A stretch of 64,000 nt of DNA from Marinimicrobium sp050113635 (GTDB taxonomy: Bacteria > Pseudomonadota > Gammaproteobacteria > Pseudomonadales > Cellvibrionaceae), in contig NZ_JBNJLT010000003.1 in NCBI RefSeq assembly GCF_050113635.1, positions 248,001-312,000 on the forward strand. The letters are read 5' to 3'. The notes under the pieces were generated by a model. The model made no database searches and was not told the DNA's origin. It saw only the letters and a list, made by a program, of their open reading frames with translations. The translations under genes and the position numbers were made by a program. This document shows, in pieces, positions 16,651 through 24,923 of this stretch (the first letter of the stretch is position 1; each line of letters opens with the position of its first letter).

Positions 16651-18744
16651 TTAGCTTTCCATGTTGAAATCATAGTCCATTGAACGGCTCGGCTCCTGCA
16701 AATAATAACCCTGAATGTAGTGAACGCCGGCCTGCCACAGCGTGGCCAGGACGCTGGCGTTTTCCACAAAGGGCACAATGGTGGTCACGTTCTCTTCGTG
16801 CAACTGTTTGATCAGCTCCACCAGGGCGTCCGGCTTTTCGTTGTTCTTCTGAATGTCCTGCGTAAAAGATCCGTCCACTTTCACAAAGCTCAATGGTACG
16901 TGCTTGAACACATTGAACGGGTTGAGCGAGCAGCCAAAGCCAGTGACGCTCAGCCCGCTTTTGAGTTTCTGCAGGTTCTGCGCGAAGGCCTTGGCGGCGT
17001 TCAAGTGGTTGGTGATATCGGCTTCATTGGCCTGGAAGACGATGGCATCGCTCGGTAGCTTGGCCGCTTTGAACGCGACACCGAGCCAGGGGGGCAGGCT
17101 TTCATCGCACAGCGAGTGGTTGCTCAGGTTAATGATCAGGCGGGTGTTCTGGTTGCCTTTTGCGCGGTGCTCGGCCAGCATTTTAATCGATTCAAGAATG
17201 ACCCAGCGATCAATTTTGTGACTGACTTTCATCTTCGCGGCTGTGGCCAGAAACTCTTTCGGCGAGACCTCCTGATCGTCCTCGTTCAGCAGGCGCAGTA
17301 ATACTTCGTAGTATTCGTTGTCCGATCCGCGCAAATTGATAATGGGTTGGAACAGCAGGCGGAAGCGGTCGTTGTCGAGGGCGTTCTGAACCTCGGCTTT
17401 AATATCGCGCTCGCGCCGCTCATCGGCGGTCATATCGGGCTCATACAAGTGGACGGCGTTGCCGGAATGTTCGCGGCGCGCCTGCTCCGCCGCGCTGATA
17501 CCCTGTTCGATCACCGCGTTAGGAGAGGAACTGGTGTCGTTAATCAACGCCACACCGACGCTGGCGGTGAGCTGGGTGGTGGTGTCGTCAATGTCGATGA
17601 TATGTTCTTCCAAGGCGCGTCGGATCGATTCGGCACGTTGCAGGGCCACACCGGGTTTGCAGGCGGGAATCAGCAGGGCGAAGGCATTGTCGCCAAAACG
17701 TGCCAGCACTTCATCGTCGTTGCTGTGCGTGCGCAACAGCGCGGCCAGGTCACTCAGAGCCAGGTCCGCATTGGCCACGCCAAAAGCGGATTGCACTTGC
17801 TCGCTGTAGTTGTCGAAATCGATATGGATCAGGCTGCCTTCAGTGGCATTGTTGCCCTTGCTTAACAGTGCTTCGAGATGGTTCATCAAATACTGACGAT
17901 TGTAGAGACCGGTGGCCAGATCCTGCCATTTCACTTGAGCGATCTGAGCTTCGAGCTCGGCGCTGGTTTCGGTAACGCCAGCCCGGGCCAGAAACTGAAT
18001 GCAGGCTTCTTCGTCGTACGTCGCTCGGGAGACCTCAAGGTTGATCCGAGCCACTTCACCGTTTTGTTTGAGTCCGTCGAACTCCAGTTTGGTGGTTTCT
18101 ACCTCGTCGCCTTTTAGCGTGAATTCCTTCAAAAACTGTTTGAGGGAATCCTGGCTTTTATTGGCCACCATATCCATGATTGGCAGACAGTCAATGTCGT
18201 CGCGATCACTGTAGCCGAATAGCTCGGCAAACGATTCGTTGGCGTAAAGGTAAAGCCCGTCCTGTACATAGGCGATGGCATCCCTGGAGCTGTCGAGCAG
18301 CGCCTGGCTGCGGCGTTCGGCTTCGCGAAAGCGCCGGTCAGCCAGGCGGCGCAGTTGGCGGTGCTCGCGGTTTTCCATCTCCCGTTGAATAACCAGGAGC
18401 AGATGCTGATCTTCATCCAGCGGTACGACATCGGCTGCGCCAAGTTTCAAGCCTTCGACCACCGAGGTTCCGGTTTCATCGTCCGTGAGCAGTATGACGG
18501 GCACATCGCGGTTAAGCCGTCGAATCCGGCGAATCGCCGCTTCCGGAGCAATGGATGTGGTGGCCTCATGGCCAATCAGCAAATCCCAGGTTTGCTCCTG
18601 AAGCAATTTGTCGAGGCGGTCCTCACCGTCCACATGCTGGGCTCGATTGGGGAGGCCGGCATTGCGTAACATGCTGATAAGACGTTCGGCCTCCTGTTCG
18701 GAGTCGTTCAGGATCAGCAAACGAATAGTATTATCGGGGTCCAT
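16651..18744 (-). CDS. fimX: FimX-like degenerate GGDEF/EAL c-di-GMP receptor
   Basis: A 697-residue protein with REC-like (about 1-125), PAS (about 145-260), GGDEF (about 275-430) and EAL (about 445-690) domains, the layout and length of P. aeruginosa FimX (691). The REC-like domain lacks the usual Asp pocket clarity. GGDEF is replaced by RFGDNAF and the EAL motif by EVLLRLL, so neither catalytic function is expected. FimX binds c-di-GMP through its EAL domain and controls type IV pilus assembly and twitching; that role is inferred here. Its location beside serB matches P. aeruginosa. Confidence 0.88.
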   Translation of the reverse strand: MDPDNTIRLLILNDSEQEAERLISMLRNAGLPNRAQHVDGEDRLDKLLQEQTWDLLIGHEATTSIAPEAAIRRIRRLNRDVPVILLTDDETGTSVVEGLKLGAADVVPLDEDQHLLLVIQREMENREHRQLRRLADRRFREAERRSQALLDSSRDAIAYVQDGLYLYANESFAELFGYSDRDDIDCLPIMDMVANKSQDSLKQFLKEFTLKGDEVETTKLEFDGLKQNGEVARINLEVSRATYDEEACIQFLARAGVTETSAELEAQIAQVKWQDLATGLYNRQYLMNHLEALLSKGNNATEGSLIHIDFDNYSEQVQSAFGVANADLALSDLAALLRTHSNDDEVLARFGDNAFALLIPACKPGVALQRAESIRRALEEHIIDIDDTTTQLTASVGVALINDTSSSPNAVIEQGISAAEQARREHSGNAVHLYEPDMTADERRERDIKAEVQNALDNDRFRLLFQPIINLRGSDNEYYEVLLRLLNEDDQEVSPKEFLATAAKMKVSHKIDRWVILESIKMLAEHRAKGNQNTRLIINLSNHSLCDESLPPWLGVAFKAAKLPSDAIVFQANEADITNHLNAAKAFAQNLQKLKSGLSVTGFGCSLNPFNVFKHVPLSFVKVDGSFTQDIQKNNEKPDALVELIKQLHEENVTTIVPFVENASVLATLWQAGVHYIQGYYLQEPSRSMDYDFNMES

Positions 18745-18962
18745 AGAAATTCATTAGCTTTGGCTGATGAGGGGCCGGTTGGGGGATCCTCACAGGCCGA
18801 TGTATTTCCCCAAATAGTGGGAGGGGGTGTTCAGGCTCCTTGTTACTGCTGTTGGCTATAGTAACCGATAACCGGGCTTCCTCAATCGCTATAATGAAAA
18901 TTGCGCCATTAACTCAAGGCTTGCCCCTGAATTGTGATCTATCCCTCGCCGAAGCGCTTGGG

Positions 18963-20741
18963 TCAGCTCTCCGATCCGGGATGCACCAGTTCTCGGTATT
19001 CGAACTGACTGATGGCCCCCGTGGCAAATCGCCGTCGGGTCAGTTGTACCAGCGTTTGGGTTTTGGTGTTTTCTTCGCGTTGTCCGCTGTTGCGACGATA
19101 CAGTCGCACTTTGCAGTATTCATGGAAAGTGACCGCGTTGGTAATCAGTGTGGGGGGCTGGTTCACGGCTTTCAGGCCCGGTAACTCCAGCGCCCTCAGA
19201 AATTCCGATGTTTCTCCGGCTTTATAGGTGACCGCCGCTGCCAGAGGCGTAGCGCGTGGGGACAGGGTTTGAAGGCCAATGGCGGTGCTGGTACGGCCCT
19301 GCTGCACCCAGCGGATCACTCCGATATTCCAGGTGTGGCGTCCCTCCTCTTTCATGCCCAGAATTTCTCCGGCTTTCAGCTGGGGAGGCAGGGGATGGGG
19401 CCATTCCACGCAGTAGCCGCCAGGGCTGGTGTCGACGATGGGAACCTCATGGGTCGGGTGATCCCCCCGGTAGTCTTGCTGCTGTCGGTGGCGGATGTTC
19501 TGTTCAATATTGAAGGTGGCTAATTTTTCGCCCGCGAGTCGGCTGCCTCCGGCATCAAAAGCTAACCCCCAGGGGTCGGGAGCCTCCGGGGCCTCGGTTG
19601 GCGCCTGTCCTTTGAACAGTGCGCCCATGGGGCTTTCTTCGACTTGATCGGTCTGGTTCAAAAACAGTTTAAATGGCTGGCCTCCGGCGAGATGAAAGTG
19701 CAGGTTGAGCAGGCCGATGGTGACTGTCATGTTGCCTTTGCCGGGGCGTCGCTCGAAGCTGCGTTGGGCTAAGAGAAGCCAGGCACGACTGAGATGCTCG
19801 TTAAGGGCGACGCTTAAACCAAATCGGTCCCGGGTGCTCGCTGTGCGGGTTCCCAGTGCGGCGCGAGCCTCATCGAGCGCCGCTACCACCGGCCCGGTAT
19901 CCAACTCCCGAAGTGTGCCGCCGGGCGTTTCCGGCATGCGGGATTTGTACAGCGGTGCACTGTCGTTATCGAGCATCACCGCGAACAGATTGTCCAGTTG
20001 ATGGCTTTGGTAGGCCACCATCCGGGCCAGAGGAGCCAGTTCGCCCAGCGCTTCATACATCTGGCTGACTTCGGTTTGACGCAATTGGTTAGGCCGACCG
20101 CACGCGAGTAACAGCAGGCGCTGGTAAACCTCTTGAATCGTCGTCAGTGGCGGTTCGGCGGGCTCGGGCGGTTGATGACATACCTGCCATTGCTCGGCCA
20201 GCCGGTACAGGGTATGCAGCTCCAGCCAGAGACGGCTGGGCACTGGCGTATATAGCTGGTAGCTGCGCAACAGCAGTAAACCCAGGCCGTTCATTGCCCG
20301 GTACAGCGCGAGGGCGCGGTGTGCCTGAATTGCTTCCGAAGAGGTCGTTTGCTGTTCGAGGTCGAACAGGGCGCCGAGATAAGCGTTGGTAAGGTGCTTT
20401 TGCAGCGCTTGCGCCACCGTGGCCGCTTTGCGGGCGGTGTCCGGCAGAATCATGGGCTGATTGAGGAACTGTGGGGAGAGCCCGGCGATGGTTTGCTGCA
20501 CGGCGGGATAGAGGGCTTCCAGAATGTTCAGTCGGGTAGAAGCACCGAGATCTTTCAGGCGACCAACCTCTGGCAATGCTTTGTAAAGCAGACTGCTCAC
20601 GTAGCTGATGCGAGTCATGGGCAGCGAGCCTACCCACTGCGCTACGGCGGCGGACTTGGTCGCGCAAAAGGACAAACCGTCGAGATCCTGGAGCGGCACT
20701 TTCAGACGGCTAAGCAATGCGCGCGTTGTGTCGTCAGTCAT
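18963..20741 (-). CDS. PilZ-like domain protein beside fimX
   Basis: A 592-residue cytosolic protein. The first 350 residues are mostly helical and unassigned. The segment around 437-442 reads DTSPGG, matching the D/NxSxxG motif of PilZ domains, preceded by basic residues (RHRQQQDYR) that could be the arginine motif. A beta-rich stretch follows (GEILGMKEEGRHTWNIGVIRW). c-di-GMP binding is therefore likely but not certain. In P. aeruginosa the gene following fimX also encodes a large unknown protein, so this may be its counterpart and part of a pilus-related c-di-GMP module. 218 bases separate it from fimX. Confidence 0.65.
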   Translation of the reverse strand: MTDDTTRALLSRLKVPLQDLDGLSFCATKSAAVAQWVGSLPMTRISYVSSLLYKALPEVGRLKDLGASTRLNILEALYPAVQQTIAGLSPQFLNQPMILPDTARKAATVAQALQKHLTNAYLGALFDLEQQTTSSEAIQAHRALALYRAMNGLGLLLLRSYQLYTPVPSRLWLELHTLYRLAEQWQVCHQPPEPAEPPLTTIQEVYQRLLLLACGRPNQLRQTEVSQMYEALGELAPLARMVAYQSHQLDNLFAVMLDNDSAPLYKSRMPETPGGTLRELDTGPVVAALDEARAALGTRTASTRDRFGLSVALNEHLSRAWLLLAQRSFERRPGKGNMTVTIGLLNLHFHLAGGQPFKLFLNQTDQVEESPMGALFKGQAPTEAPEAPDPWGLAFDAGGSRLAGEKLATFNIEQNIRHRQQQDYRGDHPTHEVPIVDTSPGGYCVEWPHPLPPQLKAGEILGMKEEGRHTWNIGVIRWVQQGRTSTAIGLQTLSPRATPLAAAVTYKAGETSEFLRALELPGLKAVNQPPTLITNAVTFHEYCKVRLYRRNSGQREENTKTQTLVQLTRRRFATGAISQFEYRELVHPGSES

Positions 20742-20817
20742 TCCGGGTCCTGAGTGGTAACGGGCCGTCCGAGAGCGGGTTGCCCTGACTTTTGCCCTGA
20801 CTATAGCAGATTGATGC

Positions 20818-21825
20818 TCAGCTCACCGGGGTCTTGCTGGGCTCGCCGGCAATCTCGCGTACCAGCTTGGGCACCAGATACCCGGGTAAGGTTTCCCGAA
20901 GTTTCTGGTGCAGTAAAACGGCCTCTTGTTCGGGCACGTTGAAATGATGGGCACCGGTCACCGGGTCGAGCAAATGTAAATAATAAGGGAGTGCTCCCAG
21001 TTCAAACAGGCGCTCGCTGAGCGCGGTGAGTGCCTGCTGGCTGTCGTTAACGCCGCGCAGCAGTACCGCCTGATTCAGCAGGGTGATGCCCGCGTTGCGC
21101 AAGCGTGCCAGCGCCTCGCCGACCGTATAGTCCAGCTCCTGGGCGTGGTTGCTGTGAATCACCAGGCTAGTCTGCAAGCGGTGATCGCATAACCAGCGCA
21201 GGCAGTCGGTATCAATGCGGTTGGGGAGCACAACCGGCAGACGTGTGTGGATGCGAAGTCGTCGGATATGAGGGATGGCGGCCACCCGCTCGGTCAGCCA
21301 GTGCAACTGGCGATCCGGTGCGTTCAGGGGATCGCCGCCGCTGTAGATTACCTCCGTAATGGAGTCGTCAGCGGCGATGTAATCCAGGGCCGTCTGCCAC
21401 CGGGCGCGTCCCGGGTTGTTCTCGCCATAGGGAAAGTGTCGGCGAAAACAGTAGCGGCAGTTAATGGCGCAGCCACCGGAGACGATTAACAGGACGCGAC
21501 CGTGGTACTTGTGAACCAGTCCCGGATGCGGGTTGGCCTCGGCCTCGCCCAGCGGATCGTGACTATAGCCGGGTACGGCCTGCAGTTCGTCGCCAATGGG
21601 CAAAACCTGCCGTAACAACGGATCGTCGGGGTCGCCTTTGCGAATGCGCGACGCATAGGCTCGCGGCACCCTCAGGGAAAAATCGTCGCTGGCAGCCAGA
21701 GCGGCGGGCAGCAGACCCTTATCCAGTTCCAGCAGAGCAAACAGCTCTTCCGGGGAGCGGATGATGTCGGCCAGCTCGGTTTGCCAGCGGGGGGCCTGCC
21801 AAGTGACCGCAGTTCGATGTATCAT
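20818..21825 (-). CDS. epmB: EF-P beta-lysylation protein EpmB (lysine 2,3-aminomutase)
   Basis: A 335-residue radical-SAM enzyme that converts alpha-lysine to beta-lysine for modification of EF-P. The cluster motif is CAINCRYCFRRHFPYGE (CxxxCxxC), followed by YSGGDPLNAPD, typical of the aminomutase family. It is shorter than catabolic lysine 2,3-aminomutases and lacks their C-terminal extension, as EpmB does. It starts 42 bases from efp on the opposite strand. Confidence 0.94.
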   Translation of the reverse strand: MIHRTAVTWQAPRWQTELADIIRSPEELFALLELDKGLLPAALAASDDFSLRVPRAYASRIRKGDPDDPLLRQVLPIGDELQAVPGYSHDPLGEAEANPHPGLVHKYHGRVLLIVSGGCAINCRYCFRRHFPYGENNPGRARWQTALDYIAADDSITEVIYSGGDPLNAPDRQLHWLTERVAAIPHIRRLRIHTRLPVVLPNRIDTDCLRWLCDHRLQTSLVIHSNHAQELDYTVGEALARLRNAGITLLNQAVLLRGVNDSQQALTALSERLFELGALPYYLHLLDPVTGAHHFNVPEQEAVLLHQKLRETLPGYLVPKLVREIAGEPSKTPVS

Positions 21826-21867
21826 GGGCGCCTTTTATCATCTACACAAAAGAAACGAGAGGGCGTA

Positions 21868-22437
21868 ATGGCCACCTATTCTATCAATGATTTCCGCGTC
21901 GGTCTGAAAGTCATGCTCGATGGCGACCCTTGTAACATCGTGGAAAATGAGCTGGTAAAGCCGGGCAAGGGGCAAGCCTTTAATCGCGTTAAGCTCCGCA
22001 ACCTCAAAACGGGGCGAGTCTGGGAGCGAACCTTCCGCGGCAGCGAAAACCTGGAAGGGGCGGATGTGAGCGAGTCGGAAATGGAGTACCTCTATACCGA
22101 CGGCGAATTCTGGCACTTTATGGAACCCAGCACCTTTGAGCAACACCAGGCGGATCAAAAAGCCGTGGGTGATGCGGCCAAATGGCTTAAAGAACAGGAC
22201 AAATGTGTCATTACGCTGTTTAACGGCGCTCCTTTGGCCGTCACTCCCCCGAACCACGTCGAGCTGGAAGTGGTGGAAACCGACCCCGGCCTTAAAGGGG
22301 ATACCGCTCAAGGGGGCACCAAGCCCGCCACCCTGAGCACGGGCGCCGTGGTTAAAGTCCCGCTGTTTATGAACGTGGGCGACGTGGTGCGTGTGGACAC
22401 GCGTAACGGCGAGTATCTCGGGCGCGCGAAAGACTAA
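21868..22437 (+). CDS. efp: Translation elongation factor P
   Basis: A 189-residue factor that rescues ribosomes stalled at polyproline stretches. The modification loop VKPGKGQAF places a lysine at position 34, matching the lysine beta-lysylated in E. coli. ATG 21868 is chosen from family length and the purine-rich ACGAGAGGG upstream; the longer in-frame N-terminus is not conserved. With epmB and epmA on either side the modification pathway is nearly complete. The hydroxylase EpmC is not in the window. Confidence 0.97.
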   Translation: MATYSINDFRVGLKVMLDGDPCNIVENELVKPGKGQAFNRVKLRNLKTGRVWERTFRGSENLEGADVSESEMEYLYTDGEFWHFMEPSTFEQHQADQKAVGDAAKWLKEQDKCVITLFNGAPLAVTPPNHVELEVVETDPGLKGDTAQGGTKPATLSTGAVVKVPLFMNVGDVVRVDTRNGEYLGRAKD

Positions 22438-22450
22438 TTCACGCGCTGTC

Positions 22451-22479
22451 ATCGCCCGGTTCCCGCCGGGCGATTTACT
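22451..22479 (+). terminator. Rho-independent terminator after efp
   Basis: A perfect 9-bp stem (ATCGCCCGG at 22451-22459, CCGGGCGAT at 22466-22474) with a six-base loop is followed by a T-rich run. It lies 13 bases after the efp stop, so epmA may depend on readthrough or its own promoter. Confidence 0.75.
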
Positions 22480-22528
22480 TTTCATCGACCCCTCAATCTG
22501 CTTCCTTTTCATTTCTTCGGGTACTGTC

Positions 22529-23476
22529 ATGATCGACTGGCAACCGTCCGCTTCCCTGGAAGCCCTGCGTGCGCGCGCTCGGCTGTATACGCAGATCCGG
22601 ATGTTCTTTGCCGGGCGGGAAGTCTTGGAGATCGAGGCTCCGGTGATGGGGGCGGCGGCTGTGACCGATCCGTTTATCGATTCTGTCTCGGCTCAGTGTG
22701 GCGGCCGCACGTTTTATCTGCAAACCTCGCCGGAGTTTGCGATGAAACGGTTGCTGGCCGCTGGCGCAGGAGCCATCTATTCGCTGGGCAAAGTCTTTCG
22801 CAATGGCGAGTGTGGGCGCAAACACAACCCCGAATTTACCTTGTTGGAGTGGTATCGCCCCGGCTGGAATGATCGGCAGTTAATGTCGGAGGTGGCTGAC
22901 TTGTTGACCGGGCTGATGCCGGGGTTGTCGGTCTCTTATCTGAGTTACCGACAGTGGTTTCAGAACAGCCTGGGAATTGATCCGCATACGGCCAGTGTGA
23001 AGACGCTGGCCGCCCTGGCCCGGGAGCGAATTACGATTGAGGCGGAGGATGAAGACCGGGACTTTTGGCTGGACTTGCTGGTAACCCATGTCCTGGAAAC
23101 CTCGCTCGGCGACGGGCTGACGTTTGTCTACGACTATCCTCGCAGTCAGGCAGCGCTGGCCCGCCTGGGGGTGGACGATCAAGGGGAGACTGTGGCCCGC
23201 CGTTTTGAAGCGTTTATCGGTGGTATGGAATTGGCCAATGGCTACTGGGAGTTGACGGATGCGCAAGAGCAGCGCCGTCGCTTCGCGGCAGATCAGACGC
23301 GGCGCCGCGCGCTGGAGCTGCCGATTTATCCGTGCGATGAAAAACTGGTCGCGGCGCTGGCGCACGGCCTGCCGGACAGCGCCGGAGTGGCGTTGGGCGT
23401 CGATCGCTTATTAATGTGTCTGACCGGCGCACCCCACATCCGGGACGTATTGGCGTTCGATGCGGGTCAGTTGTAA
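22529..23476 (+). CDS. epmA: EF-P--(R)-beta-lysine ligase
   Basis: A 315-residue paralogue of class II lysyl-tRNA synthetase that attaches beta-lysine to EF-P Lys34. Class II motifs are seen: FRNGECGRKHNPEFTLLEWY (motif 2) and GVALGVDRLLMCLTG (motif 3). The anticodon-binding domain is absent, as expected for EpmA (E. coli 325 residues). ATG 22529 is used because upstream residues correspond to the efp terminator region. Confidence 0.95.
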   Translation: MIDWQPSASLEALRARARLYTQIRMFFAGREVLEIEAPVMGAAAVTDPFIDSVSAQCGGRTFYLQTSPEFAMKRLLAAGAGAIYSLGKVFRNGECGRKHNPEFTLLEWYRPGWNDRQLMSEVADLLTGLMPGLSVSYLSYRQWFQNSLGIDPHTASVKTLAALARERITIEAEDEDRDFWLDLLVTHVLETSLGDGLTFVYDYPRSQAALARLGVDDQGETVARRFEAFIGGMELANGYWELTDAQEQRRRFAADQTRRRALELPIYPCDEKLVAALAHGLPDSAGVALGVDRLLMCLTGAPHIRDVLAFDAGQL

Positions 23477-23496
23477 AGCCCGTTGTCCTCCATGGT

Positions 23497-24651
23497 TCAG
23501 CGGGAACGGCGGCGTCGGGTGCCGCCCCTATGGCTATCGGCGCCTTCCTCCCGAGCTTCCTCCTCGTCCGTGGCTTCTTCAGCCTCGGCGACCTGGACCC
23601 CGAGTCGTTTGGCCTGGCGCCGCCAGCGGCGTCTCGCCAGTTCCTGCATGTCGCGGGTTTTATCCTTTTCGTCGACGATTTCCAGGCCTAGCAGCGTTTC
23701 CAATACGTCTTCCAGAGTAATGATGCCTACGACCGAACCGTACTCGGTGACCACCAGGATGATATGCGTCTGCTCTCTTAAGAACTCCTCCAAAGCCTGG
23801 GCCAGTGGCATGTTATCCAGCAGGGCGGGGATATTCCGTCGAAAGTGCTTCAGCGGTGCGTCCAGCTCCCCTCGAGCCTGGGCGATCAGTAGCTCATTGA
23901 GCAGCACCACCCCTGTGACGTTGTCCTGATCTTCGCAGTAAACCGGGATTCTTGAAAAAGGAACAGAGCGGTGGCTCTCGAAAAACTCGGCGATGGTGCT
24001 GTCCTCGGGGGCGGTAAACAGCACGGTGCGTGGCGTCATGGCTTCCTTAATGGGTGTATGGCGCAGCAGCAGAACGTTTTTCATCATGCGGCTCTCCTGC
24101 TCATCCAGGTGTCCCTCCTCGGAGCTGAGATCGGCCATAACCGTCAGCTCGTCGCGGTCGAAGCCCGCGGGTTGGGTCCGTCCACGGGTGATCAGGCGAG
24201 TGATGAACTCAGACATTTTGATAAAGGGATAGAGCACCTTGATCAAGTAATGCAAGGCATAGGCCGTTACGGGTGCCAGAGAACGCCAGTAAAACGCCCC
24301 GATGGTTTTGGGGACGATTTCGGAGAGTATAAGGATTAATAAGGTCAGTACGGCGGAGAATACGCCGAGGTAGGCACTGCCAAACACGGCGGTGGCCTGC
24401 GCGCCAGCACCGGCCGCGCCAGCGGTGTGAGCGATGGTATTCAATGTCAGAATGGCGGCCAGCGGTCGGTCGATATTCTCCTTGAGTTCGCTCAACAGTT
24501 GTCCGGAACGCTTTCCCTCACGGTTGAGACGGCTGGTATAGGCGGGAGAGCTGCTTAACAGGACCGCTTCGGCCACTGAACAAAGAAAAGAGATGGCCAG
24601 CGCGACCAAAACGTAAATCAGTAAAAGTGTCATAAACAGGGCTGTCGTCAC
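23497..24651 (-). CDS. CNNM/CorC (HlyC) family protein with CBS domains
   Basis: A 384-residue membrane protein. The N-terminal DUF21/CNNM domain spans about residues 1-170 with several hydrophobic helices (LIYVLVALAISFLCSVAEAV) and the LTLNTIAHTAGAAGAG segment. A CBS pair (about 190-320) includes MTPRTVLFTAPED and VVGIITLEDVLETLLG. The family is linked to magnesium or cobalt transport and hemolysin phenotypes. The C-terminal 50 residues are highly charged, ending in RRRRSR, and lack a typical CorC_HlyC transporter-associated domain. GTG 24651 or ATG 24633 could be the start. Confidence 0.85.
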   Translation of the reverse strand: MTTALFMTLLLIYVLVALAISFLCSVAEAVLLSSSPAYTSRLNREGKRSGQLLSELKENIDRPLAAILTLNTIAHTAGAAGAGAQATAVFGSAYLGVFSAVLTLLILILSEIVPKTIGAFYWRSLAPVTAYALHYLIKVLYPFIKMSEFITRLITRGRTQPAGFDRDELTVMADLSSEEGHLDEQESRMMKNVLLLRHTPIKEAMTPRTVLFTAPEDSTIAEFFESHRSVPFSRIPVYCEDQDNVTGVVLLNELLIAQARGELDAPLKHFRRNIPALLDNMPLAQALEEFLREQTHIILVVTEYGSVVGIITLEDVLETLLGLEIVDEKDKTRDMQELARRRWRRQAKRLGVQVAEAEEATDEEEAREEGADSHRGGTRRRRSR

Positions 24652-24812
24652 TAGGAAGCGCTTATCATAACAGTATTCTCGGAGGCGGAACGACCTTGTC
24701 GTCGAGACGTTTTTCCGAGCTGTGCAGAAACTGAACGCCTGTCCGCCAGCCCGCTCTGGCCGGGCCTTCGAGCACTTACTCAGGTATCATGCACACCCTT
24801 TTGCACATATTT

Positions 24813-24839
24813 TGTGGATACCCGCCAGCCTGTGGATAA
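24813..24839. promoter_or_regulatory. Pair of DnaA-box-like sites upstream of ppc
   Basis: TGTGGATAA at 24831-24839 is the exact reverse complement of the consensus DnaA box TTATCCACA. TGTGGATAC at 24813-24821 differs by one base. Both face the same way and lie 85-111 bases before the ppc start in the divergent spacer. Function is not established. Confidence 0.45.
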
Positions 24840-24923
24840 CACTGGAAATTCGGTGGGGAATGTGTCGACTGCGTCACTTTGCGATAGAATGTCCGGCTCA
24901 CTGACGATTCTGGAGGTAGCTTT

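Noticed and set aside
24813..24839. Chromosome origin at the DnaA boxes
   Set aside because: Only two boxes, no AT-rich unwinding cluster, and none of the usual origin genes nearby.
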